A stretch of 64,000 nucleotides of DNA from Vespa crabro (lineage: Eukaryota; Arthropoda; Insecta; Hymenoptera; Vespidae). The translations under genes were made by a program, and so were the position numbers. Below are positions 1-11,200 of this stretch, one piece after another. The DNA is taken from assembly GCF_910589235.1 (NCBI RefSeq), contig NC_060956.1, forward strand, positions 21,728,973 through 21,792,972. The letters run 5' to 3'. Within the stretch, counting starts at the first letter, position 1. Every line of letters begins with the position of its first letter. The notes under the pieces were generated by a model. That model did no database searches. It worked only from the letters and a program-made list of their open reading frames with translations, and was not told where the DNA came from.

Positions 1-66
1 ATATTTGAACTCTCGATTCTCGAGCCATTTTAATTGTTCACTTCGAAATATAAAATATCATCGAGC

Positions 67-648
67 ATGCATACCTTTGAAAATTACATCGAAATCTTTC
101 TTAAATTAAATATTACGTTAGAAGATCTCAAGATCCTAGAAAATTATACTGGACCCTGGTCCGAAATATGGAACACGGATTGTTATTGCAATGGTTCCAT
201 AAGAGATTGGGCTTTGACGTATAGAAAATATCATGGTTACGTCGCAATAATGGTCTGCATTTTTGGTACCTTCGCCAATATGCTCAATATCGTCGTATTG
301 ACGCATAAAGAAATGATGGTAACGCCGATAAACAAAATTTTAACCGGATTAGCGCTGGCTGATATGTTAGTGATGCTGGAATATATACCGTTTGCCATTT
401 ATATTTATTTGATTCTACCAAGACATCGGAATTTCTCTTATGGATGGGCTGTCTTCGTTTTATTTCACATGCACTTCGCTCAGATCTTTCATACCATCAG
501 TATCGCGCTAACCCTTACCTTAGCCGTTTGGAGATACATCGCTTTAAGGTAATTCCATTCTAATACTTTCTTTTTACATAAATATATTAATTGAATATCG
601 AAATAATTGTATTTTTATTTATGTACATATGCAAAAGAAAGCAAAAAA

Positions 649-704
<56 letters not shown>

Positions 705-3116
705 CGAACGAGATCTGTCGCACAATAAATGTTATTCGATACAACAACATTAAAAATACAACTTTGTAACGGATAAGACAGGTCAAAGTGAGTAAGAGGG
801 TGGTTATAAAAGGTAAGATGGGAACTTCAAAAGCACGTTCGGCTATCAAGAAATAAAATTATGTTTTCTTAGGACGGCGCAAAGTAATACCTAATAACGT
901 GCCTTTGTATTCCGCATAAATCTGCATAAGCTTCTATTTGATAGCTTTTGCTATCAAGTAGATGATTTTCTTTCACGATTGACTTGACGGCTTATAAATA
1001 GCGTAATAACTAATCCCTCTTTATTTCTCTCTCTTTCTCTCTCTCTTCTTTCTTTCTTTTATTATATTTTTTTTTTGCTTTTGTTCTTTTTTTTCTTCTT
1101 CTTTTTTCTTTCTCTTTCGCTTCCCTTATCATCTTATATTGTTGTCAATCTTGTCATATAAATTTTCTCATCCCTCGGGGCTCTTCATTAAGTCGACAAC
1201 TTATTTAGATGTGTCTCAAAAGATCAGCTGAAATTTTCTGAAACATTTTTAAATTTAAACTATCGAACATTGTCGATAATTAATAATTAAATATGAACTC
1301 GCAAAAATGAGATATTTATTACTAATAAATTTTTCTTTTTCTTTCCCTTTTTTTTTATTTATTTATTTATTTTTTTTTTTTTATTTTTTTTTTTTTTTTG
1401 TGAAAATATTCATTATAAACATTGGTTTAGTAAATTGCTCTCAAATATTTTCTAAGATAATGAAGAAACAACTGCGTCCTATCTATCGAGTATATGTACT
1501 TCTCATTCGATTTTTATTCTTTATATTAAAATATTCTTTATATTCTTCACATTAAAATTTCTTATGGACTCCCCCGTCCTCCTGCCTTATTCATAATGCG
1601 TCTTGTGGACCATATAAAAGATTTATTCCTTGGAACGAGAACTTCTTGTATTTCACGATCGAATATAATTGAACGTAGTTATTTAAAATGCAAATTTTGG
1701 TTAATAATATTGCGAAAATATACTTCATGCAATAGCCATTACTATTCTTCATATATTTTAGAAATGTAATAATATTTATGAATTATTATTTTTTATTTTG
1801 AATTTTCCTTCGTAAAACATCGAATATTTGTACCAAACAAGATATCAAAGTTATATATGTGTTAAATATTTTATTCAGGAGAAAAAGAAAGCATTAGAAA
1901 ATCTAACAGGTATAAATAATATATCCTTCTATAGGAAGCGTATGTAATTCCACGGTTCTACGGATAAAATGCAAATGCGTACGTATGAGAATAGTTAAAA
2001 AAATAACTAGTGCATAAAAATTTGTCAAACAATCTTTCGTCACATTGAATAATTACAAAAGATACTTAATTGTTACGTGAATTTGGATATAAATATCTAT
2101 ATCTTAAACGTTAAAATAAATATGTCAATAGAAAAGAATATTAGAAAAATTAATTAATAATCTCTTTATTATACGTTTATAAATTTACAAATTTCATTGC
2201 TTTAAATATAATTTCTAATTATTTCTATTAAATATAAAAATATTTAATGGCAATAATATAACTTTGATTACAATGAAATTAATGATTTTAATGAAGTATA
2301 AAAATTTCCAAATGAACGTTGCAAGGAAAGTTCGAAATTGTAAAGTACATAGTACGAATAATAAAGTATAACGAAGATAATATATTATTTATCATTTCTT
2401 TCGATCTTTCTACGATCTCATGTTTTGTTTATTTTAATTAATAGAATTTCGATAATAACGGGATCTGATGAAATTTCATGAAGAAAAATATATTAAATGT
2501 TAAATTAAAATAAATTTATTTATTTATCGATATATCTTTTTGCTTTGTTTTATTATATTCGCTTGAATAAAGAATTTTTATTTCAATTTCTTTCCTATTC
2601 CCACCTACTACCACCTACTCCTCCACCCTCTTCACCCCGCCCCGATATGATAAGAGAATTTGTGTATTGTTCGGAATTCATTGTTACAAAGCATATGTTG
2701 GTACGTGTTTCAGGTTTCTGCAATACAACCATGCATGGTGCACACCTACCCGTTGCAAAATAGCTCTATGGTGTTGCGTTTTGGCGCCATTGATCGCCTG
2801 TGCGCCAAGCTATTTCGTCTTTGGCGTGAGTAGACTTCGTTCTCCTCGTAATCGATACTGTTATATAGAGTTTCTCGAAATCGAAGGGAAGAATATCTGA
2901 TAAATAATCTTACAATGTAATGCTTAGATAAAGGATAAACATTTCATGGAGAATGGAACTTTAGAGATTTGGTATTATGTCGATACCGATTATTCAACAG
3001 ACAAAGGATTTATTTATCAACTTAACTTTTGGATACTCGGAGTTGTCGTCAAACTTATGCCCTGCGTTATATTAACCATAATTAGTTGTTGGTTAATAAA
3101 AACACTATGCAGGTAC

Positions 3117-3159
<43 letters not shown>

Positions 3160-3724
3160 CAATGAAATATATATATATATATTATAATAATATTGATAAT
3201 GGTTTTATTCTACTTAACTGGTACTTAAAAAGAAAAAATTAAAAAAAAGTATTTAAAAATATTTAAAATTTTTAATTAAACAAATTTATTTAATTTTAAA
3301 TTCACGCAGAACGAAAGATCGGAAACAAGCTTTAAAGAATTACAATCAGCCTTTAGTGAAGAATCTACCAATAAATAATAGCCCTATTATACCACGAAGG
3401 CCAAGCAAGAATGAAAAACATGCCGATAGGACAACAAGAATGCTCGTTGCTGTTCTACTTCTTTTTTTAATTACAGAAATACCACAGGGCATTTTAGGCC
3501 TTCTTTCTGGTATCCTTGGCGATTGCTTCTTTCATAGTTGTTATCATACTTTTGGCGAGGTAATGGACATTTTAGCTTTATTAAATGGTGCTATTAATTT
3601 TATCCTTTATTGTTTGATGTCACGACAATTCCGTATATCTTTCGAACGACTTTTTAAACCCAAAATCATGAAGAAATGCCAACCGACCACTCAACAAACC
3701 GACGTACAAACTACTTACGTATGA
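67..3724 (+). CDS. Neuropeptide GPCR, myosuppressin/sex-peptide-receptor family
   Basis: Rhodopsin-class receptor, expected at the plasma membrane of neurons or peptide target tissue. Exons 67-548, 2714-2825, 2928-3112 and 3310-3724 join in phase to 397 residues. Exon 1 carries TM1-3, exon 2 TM4, exon 3 TM5, exon 4 TM6-7. TM2 has the LALADMLVMLEYIP stretch, TM3 ends in WRYIALR where most class-A receptors have DRY, and TM6-7 read DRTTRMLVAVLLLFLITE and NGAINFILYC in place of NPxxY. These variants are typical of the Drosophila DMSR/SPR clade. Two N-glycosylation sites (NIT, NGS) lie in the extracellular N-terminus. I chose the first ATG after an in-frame stop at 31-33; an upstream exon outside the window is possible. 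I cannot decide between myosuppressin receptor, SPR-like and a separate dmsr-like paralogue. Family assignment is firm, ligand is inference. Confidence 0.88.
654..697. repeat. (TA)n microsatellite
   Basis: About 22 uninterrupted TA units inside intron 1 of the GPCR gene. Confidence 0.95.
933..962 (+). repeat. Inverted repeat, 13-bp stem with TTTT loop
   Basis: The arms TCTATTTGATAGC and GCTATCAAGTAGA pair over 13 positions, with a single T-G wobble, around a four-base TTTT loop. It lies in the first intron of the GPCR gene. Function is unknown. Confidence 0.7.
3119..3159. repeat. (AAT)n microsatellite
   Basis: About 13 AAT units directly after the donor of GPCR exon 3. Confidence 0.95.
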
Positions 3725-6080
3725 TATATACCATCTACTTTGAAAGATACTTATTTTTAAAATTATTTTAAGCCAATTTGAAATCTATGATGATTCAATA
3801 AATTCATCTCGATTATCTAATAGATATATTTGAAAACAAAAAAAAAAAAAAAGGAAAAAGAAGAAAAAGAAGATACTTTATATTATTCAATTAATGCCAA
3901 GTAAAATAATTGAACAAATAAATGTGACAATTGCTTTTTCGAAGTAATTATTTTTTTGATAACAAATATATAACCATGTGTATATCTACTTATATATATA
4001 AAGTTATATTATAAAGCTATAAGTATCATCCTTCTAATGACGAATTTTATCAAATGTTAACGTTAGAATTTTCTTCTTTTTTTATTTTTTTATTTATTTA
4101 TTTTTTATCTCGTTTTTTTCTTTTTTCTTTTTTTTTTACATATACACGCTCACTTAATTCCTATATCTTTATTGGACTTCGGCTCTGATCTAAGAAAATT
4201 CCGCGAAATTTAATAAAATAGTTTGAATGTTTTATTAAAAGGACGAAGAAAACAAAAAAAAAAGAAAAAAAAAAGAAAAAAACGTGGAAAACTAGTATAC
4301 CAATGCAAATTTGTAAAGTGAGATGTAAAGTCAATTTAACATCTATTAAGCTTTCCTGGATCGTCAGTTTACAATGTAATTAGATAAGTAAAGAGAAAAA
4401 AATATTTCTTTGCTAATGATATCATATTATCGCTTGTTAATAGTAATCACTGTTAATAGAAATTTATTTTATCAAAAAAACGTGAATCGCGCTATTCGCG
4501 ATATACTTTACAAGCAATAATCATCAATTTTCTCTTCTTTGACTTCGATTTAAAAAAAAAAAAAAAAAAAGAAAAAAAGAAAAAAGCAAAAAAAGAAACT
4601 AGAAAAAAAAAGAAAGAAAAAAAGGAAAAGAACGCATAGATTAAAATCTAATAAATTTATTTGTTAACTTACGACGAGCATAAATCTTATGTGATATAAT
4701 AAAATGTTGTTAGTGAGTTTCGTTTATTATGAAAAAGTAGACAATACCATTTGTTCTCTAATATTTAAGATTTCTAAATAAATACAAATATTTCAATGGT
4801 ATATATACTTATAAATAAATCTAAAACAAATAATTGTACGAACACGCTATGTAAATTTAAATACCCTCTCCGTTGTATTGTAAACATTTAAGAGAAAAAA
4901 CAACAACAAAAAGCAAGTAATTGTAAAAAATTTTAGCATCTTATAATATACATATATATATATATATATACTTCAAAATCTGTGTGATACAATATGTAAT
5001 CGAAAAGTCGTTCGATAATATTCTAAATGTTATGTATATATATATATATATATTCATTTACTTTACTTTATAAAATAAAAAATAAATAAAAGTAAAAATA
5101 AAAAAAATACTTCGATCATCAGAATCGAATCGAAAGGAATTCCCATGAAATATAGATACATTTTCATTTACAATATTTGCCGTACTATTCCCATGAGGAT
5201 TATTTCCATAGGGACAGATCAGTTTCAAAGATTATGATGATTCTTCGTTATTTTATCGATGTCATCATTTAATATGAAATAGCATATGAGGAAACTTTTG
5301 AAAAGAAATATTAGAAAAAAAAAAAAAAATTATAATTAAAAAAAGAATTTTTCGTAATGGATATAATGATTTATTTTTATTATAAATTTATTATTATATT
5401 ATTTATATTATAAATAAATATATATATATATTTGTTTTTATAAATTATAGGATTATATATATATATATACCTATAGGAATCTATATATAACATATATGTA
5501 TAGTATTTTATGATTTTTGCAATGTCTAATCTTTCTGCTATATGAATGTGATTAATATTGCATAAATGATGAATTATAGATATTATTATTATAAAATATA
5601 TCATTTGATAAAATATATATTTCGTATATACGTGAATATATATGTATAACAAATTTTTGTATATTATCTCTCTTTTTACTAAATCTATACACAAAATTAT
5701 ATACTAATTTTATGTAATATTATGTAAAGGACAACGAATCAAGTAATATTTAAATATTTTATGATATAATATTGTTAATTCATGTAAATGTAAAATTAAT
5801 ATTAAGCATAATAATCGTTACTTAATGTGTTATTGTAAAATAAATCTCTGTAAAAGAAAAAAAGAAAAAGAAAGAAAGAATGATAATGACATATTGAAAA
5901 TTAAATAAAATTTAAATGAAAAGAGTGTCAAAAAAAATATGACTTTTCTATATTGTAAACTTACTAACGATGGTTTCGTTCATATATATAAAAAAAAAAA
6001 AAAAATAACGATGTAATTAATTTTCAGTGTACGCATATGAATATTTAATAATTTAATAATTTTTAATAATATTTTTCTCG
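3725..6080. other. Convergent spacer between GPCR and BBS4
   Basis: This spacer holds the two 3' UTRs. A polyadenylation-like AATAAA follows the GPCR stop near 3797. The rest is A/T homopolymers and TA runs. The open frame around 5380-5694 is low-complexity Ile/Tyr-rich sequence without splice context, and I do not regard it as a gene. Confidence 0.6.
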
Positions 6081-6916
6081 TTAATTATTAGATAACTTAT
6101 GTTGTTGTAATTTCATCGACAATCTCTTCGCCATTTGTGCTATCTGTTAGAGACAGAAGAAGATGCGTTTAAAGAAAATATCAAATATGAAATTGTAAAA
6201 AATATATTTAAAAAAAAAAAAAAAAAAGAATTATAATTACCTGTGGATCAACGTCAATAATAGCCATAATGTCGTTCAGGGACGATAATATTTCCGAAGC
6301 TTCTGTAACTTTTCCAATGGCATCGAGAATCACGGCATAATTAATTAATATTAATGGATCTTGGGGTGACAATGAGTGAGCCTTGTCCAAGGCTTTTACC
6401 GAACTTTCCAGATCATCGAGTCGCTTAAGAGCCACTATTAAGAATAAACGATTGAATTTATCAATAATATTTAATATTTATTTATATATGTTTTATATAT
6501 ATATATATATATAAAAATCCTAATTTTTTTTTCCTAACATCCATTTTAATATGAATAAAAGTCAAAAAAAAAAAATAAATAAAATAAAATAAAAATAAAA
6601 ACATAAAGCTTATAGCATCGTCAATTTTATGATATTAATTTCAAATCTTCAAATACCAATCGCAATGCACTCACATCCAAGTAAAAGATAGGCCATTGGA
6701 TTTTTTTTTGATTCGGCATTAACAGCAGCACATAAATAAATAGCAGCTGATGCTGGTTGTCCAGTTGTAAGAAAGGCTATACCCAAATTGTAAACTGGTA
6801 AGAATGCCAATGGATTGAGATAATGAGCCCTTTTTAAGCAACTTATTGCCTGAAATTAAATCAAAATTCGATAATTTATTATTTATATTTTTACTTATTA
6901 CTTTTAATTTTTTTCT

Positions 6917-6948
<32 letters not shown>

Positions 6949-7147
6949 TTCTCCCCATCTATGATTTTCGTTTTACAATAATTTTCTATAAATAAATATT
7001 TAATTGTATTACTTACGGCAACAAACTTTTGTTTCCCATAAAAGCACATGCCAACATTATTCCAAAGAGCTGATGATTCGGGTATTAATTGGGCCGCTAT
7101 TTTATATTTAGATAATGCCACGTCGTATTCGTTATGTTTCTGAAATA

Positions 7148-7219
<72 letters not shown>

Positions 7220-9768
7220 AAAAAGAAAAAAGAAAAAAGAGAAAGAAAAAAATTGAATGCACAATTATCGAACGAGACTCAATACCGTCCATCAAATTTC
7301 TATCATGGAATTGTTCTCCATCAATTTTATTCAATCTAATGGAATATGGTTTTTGGTATTTTAATTGGTATGTATCTATATATATCTATGCATTTTGGCG
7401 TTAGATTTCTCTACCTATTAAATTACCATTATATCATTATAATGATCTTACGTAGAATATAATTTCATATAATAATGTTCCTTACTGACATATATATATA
7501 AGCCGATTATTATAAGAAATAATATTAGAAAAGTTGTCTAATTATAAGTTATATAATATATCGTTTCGAGATATTTTAAAATTTCAATTTGAATTATTAT
7601 TTAAATGTTATTATACTATAATGACAAACTGGAAAGATAAATATATAATTAAAAATAATTCTTTTAGGTAAATTAACAAAAAAAAAATTTTTAACATTAG
7701 CGTTGTTGCGATATCTCAAATAACTTAGACCACTTTCATATAATATTCTTTGATAAATCGATAAGTATCTAGTATTTAACTGACCTAACATCGAGATATA
7801 GTTATCTGTTAATCCATTTTAACTTGACTCACTTGCATTATATAAGCAATTGGTAAAAGAGCTTTAGAACAATTTGACGCATAAGCTAAAGTAGTCCCGA
7901 ATTGTTGAAATGCTCTTTGTATATCCCCGATTCTTAGGTATAACAAACCTAATTCTGTGGAAACAGTTACGCTTTCTGGATTTCCACTAAATTCAATGAA
8001 TAATTTAATGTTAGATAATGCTAGATTTAAATTGAATTAATTGAATTAATGAAAATATTTTCATTGTTGAAAAATGTTTTCATTCTTGATTGAAACATAC
8101 GTTAATGCAGCGATATAAATATTTTTAGCTTCTATTATTTGATCTTCCATCATGTGTACTCTTGCAAGAGCGAGATACGGTAATTCATTTTTCGTTAACT
8201 CGATCGATCTTTTAAATTGCTTTTTCGCTTCTTGTAATTGGTTTAATTTGGTGTAACACTCTCCTAAAAAGAAAAAAAAAGAAATTCGATTAATTAACGT
8301 TCCTTTCATTCACGTGATAGAAACAATAAGAACAATAGGAAACAATTGTATCAAACGTATTGTATCGAAGTGTATTGTATCGAAGTGTATTGTATCAAAA
8401 AAAAAAAAAAAATAATAATAATAATAATAATAACAATAATAATAAACGATAAAAAAAATTAAGAAATTATTCAATTATTAATTACCAAGACTATAATGTA
8501 TATCCCAGTCAGGTAGAACTGTTATCTTTTCTGCTTCTAAATATGCTTCGATCGAACGTTTATGACTACCCATTATCAATCTGAAAGAAATACTGAAGAT
8601 AATAAAATTTATGAATCACATAATTAGATAACAATAAGAAACAAAAATATATGAGAAAGATGTAAACGTGATGGTATAAGAGAAAAAAAAAAGAAAAAAA
8701 TAAAAAAGAAAAAAAAAGCAATACTTCTTGAAATACGATAGATGATAAAAAATAAATATAAAAAAAAAAAGAAGTATAAAAATAAATTACTCACAAAGAT
8801 TTAGCTATTTGTTTAACATTATTAACGTTGGATGAATTCACCTTGTAAGCTGCTTGAAAACTATCTAAGGAATCTTGAACTTTACCTTCCTTTCTCAGGA
8901 TAAGACCCTACGAAATTAAAAATCCATATAATACCAAAATAATGTAATAAGCGTAATAACGAAGTGTTATAATATTAATTAAAAAAAAAAAGGAAAAAAA
9001 AAAAAGAAAAAAATAAAAAAATCAAACAAATAAAATCATTGGAAAATATTAGGAAAAAATTCTATATACCGTAGAAGCTTACCTTTAAATAATTTGCATA
9101 TTCATTATGACCATTTGATTTAGCTAATTCTTCCTCAATAAGAATTTTACATATCCTATATTCACGCCTCGTATAATAACGATGTAATAACCAATTACGA
9201 ATTTCAATTGATGGGATGTCGACGACTAAATGTGATTAAAAATAACAATTAATTCCTCATATTAACGTACATATCATTAACATCTTCCATCAATATATAA
9301 TAATTTAATTATTTTGTATAATTGAGCCGGTAATTATGAAAGTATTTTTTAAAAATTAAAAAAAAAAAGAAAAAGAAAAATAAAAAGAGGAAAAAGGAAT
9401 TCGTTTATCGCTTAATTGATATGGCAATTATCTAAGTTATAATAATAAATAATTGATAAATTAATTTTTCATTTCTTTTTTATCTTTTACTTGCAATTAA
9501 GCGAAGATCACTCTTATAATCATCGATTCAATTGACCCAATTACATTTATATATTGCTAATTAATTATTATACGATGACAATAGAGAAAATGTAATAACG
9601 CAGGAAGATTCGAAAAATTATTTTTTCTGTTATTTGAATGTTTGAATTTTTATAGAGTTATCTCCTTAGTAACAAAGATATAGTACCTTTCTTAGTTCTA
9701 TCATCTCTTAATCGTTGTGAAACTGTTGGTTGTTGAATGCGACCGTTGCTCAGTGCATTGTTTGCCAT
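6081..9768 (-). CDS. BBS4: Bardet-Biedl syndrome 4 protein (BBSome TPR subunit)
   Basis: BBS4 is a TPR scaffold of the BBSome, which sorts membrane cargo at the ciliary base; in insects it acts in ciliated sensory neurons and sperm-related cells. Ten exons (plus coordinates, 5' to 3'): 9687-9768, 9083-9225, 8795-8907, 8486-8580, 8101-8263, 7833-7986, 7017-7139, 6675-6849, 6241-6434 and 6081-6143. All phases agree, giving 434 residues; vertebrate BBS4 is about 519, the extra length being a variable C-terminal tail. The N-terminal EIRNWLLHRYYTRREY block, the repeat KYKIAAQLIPESSALWNNVG followed by MCFYGKQKFVAA, and ALKRLDDLESSVKALDKAH match the family order. Helical TPR repeats fill most of the chain. 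Introns carry TA runs and a 15-bp tandem repeat. An X-box lies 123 bp upstream of the start. Confidence 0.95.
7155..7214. repeat. (TA)n microsatellite
   Basis: About 30 TA units just upstream of the acceptor of BBS4 exon 7, the longest TA run in this gene. Confidence 0.95.
8357..8396. repeat. 15-bp tandem repeat, 2.7 copies
   Basis: The unit GTATTGTATCGAAGT occurs twice exactly, followed by a ten-base partial copy. It lies in the intron between BBS4 exons 4 and 5. Confidence 0.9.
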
Positions 9769-10218
9769 TATCACTATACTACTACGTTTATTTAAAGCTC
9801 CTTTGCCGATGACGTATATAACTAGTAGATAATTAACATTCACAATGTTCGTATACCATTCTCATAATCGAAGTATTTGTTGTGGTGGCCGTCACTCCGG
9901 TAACCAGAACTTCAAAGTATCTATACAAGAATTATGGATCGAGAAGATACGTTTGTTAGATACAGAAAAAATCGGGTAATATATCTAATACAGTTTTATT
10001 AAAAAATTGGAACTTTTCTATTTTTTTTCCTTTTTTTTTTTTTTTTTAAGAAATTAATACAACTGTTATTATACTCCACTTTTTTCGTGATTATTTATGT
10101 CGTGCGTTCCATAAACAATTGCATATATCGTAATGTAAACAAATTATTAATATTTTTGTATTCTATATATTTTATTCCATACATTTTTATTTTTCTATGA
10201 TATAGTGTGTGTATGTAA

Positions 10219-10250
<32 letters not shown>

Positions 10251-11200
10251 GTATATATATGTAATATTTTATTTTTGTATTTTAACTTATATTCCGCAAA
10301 CAGCGCCAACGAGGCGATAAATGAAACTACGGAACGTCATCTGAAAATTAATATGGCCACAAACGGTTGTCATTACGTGATAACGAGATATAAATGTTGA
10401 AATAACAGTGAAAGTACGAAGAAATCGCGAAAGATATTGTGAATATAAGATTGTTATTGTAATAGGAGAGAAAAAAAAAATTTGTTAATTAGTATACTAC
10501 AAAATATGCATTCCAACTTATTATTTCAAAATGTAGAAATAGAATTTATTCTAATACGATAGAGATTAATTCGTAAAGTCTTTCAAAAAATAAATGTTAT
10601 CAGCTTATGGTAAGTTCTTTATTAATTAGTCATTTATTTGATTATCATATAGAGAGTAATATTATATATAACAGGTTTTTATTTTTATAGGTTATTCTGA
10701 AACGGTATACCTTCGCGATGTATATATACACAGTTATTCCACCTGTTACCTACATACACAATACTATTTAACGTTATGTCAGTTTCATTCTTATTATATA
10801 GCAAACATTCAAATAAGATAATAGACGTTAAACGTATGCCGCGTTTTTTTTATATTACATAAATGCACAATTGAATACATTAAACCTTGAAATACTTCCT
10901 TGTTTACTTTCATACATGCATTCTTCCATTTGTTTTATTGGACTTTATTATACTCTGCATATGTCACATTTGTATTGCTTGACTAATAACATTGTGTTAT
11001 TAAATTAGATAGATATGCTTCTTACGCAAATAGAAGATATATAAATGACATATATACTTCTTTTATAATTTTTTATTTGATATTTGATGGTAATATATAT
11101 CATATCTTATAATTTCTTTTTTAATATATTAATTATCAAATTCTAGCGGCTGAAACAAACATGACCCCCTAAATGTAAAATAGTATAAACTATTTTCAAG
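9769..11200. other. Divergent spacer between BBS4 and SLC35F5
   Basis: It holds the BBS4 promoter with the X-box and the SLC35F5 5' region. Splice-like signals on the plus strand are an ATG at 9934 ending in CGG|GTAATA at 9975, and a donor ATG|GTAAGT at 10609 with an acceptor TTTTTATAG at 10690. These may be 5' leader exons of SLC35F5 or a small unannotated transcript. Confidence 0.5.
9891..9904. promoter_or_regulatory. X-box (RFX/DAF-19-type site) of BBS4
   Basis: GTCACTCCGGTAAC fits the consensus RYYNYY-N(1-3)-RRNRAC with a two-base spacer, and its reverse complement GTTACCGGAGTGAC fits as well. It lies 123 bp upstream of the BBS4 ATG, the usual distance for ciliary genes. RFX control of BBS genes through X-boxes is established in nematodes and flies; use of this copy is inference. 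Confidence 0.8.

Larger units (their letters stand above)
549..2713 (+). other. Intron 1 of the GPCR gene
   Basis: A 2.2-kb AT-rich intron between donor AAG|GTAATT and acceptor TTTCAG|G. It holds a TA run (654-697), CT- and T-rich tracts (about 1020-1130 and 1330-1400) and a strong hairpin at 933-962. No coding exon was seen on either strand. Confidence 0.6.

Noticed and set aside
5380..5694. 104-codon minus-strand open frame
   Set aside because: Ile/Tyr-rich translation of TA-rich 3' spacer, without splice or start context.
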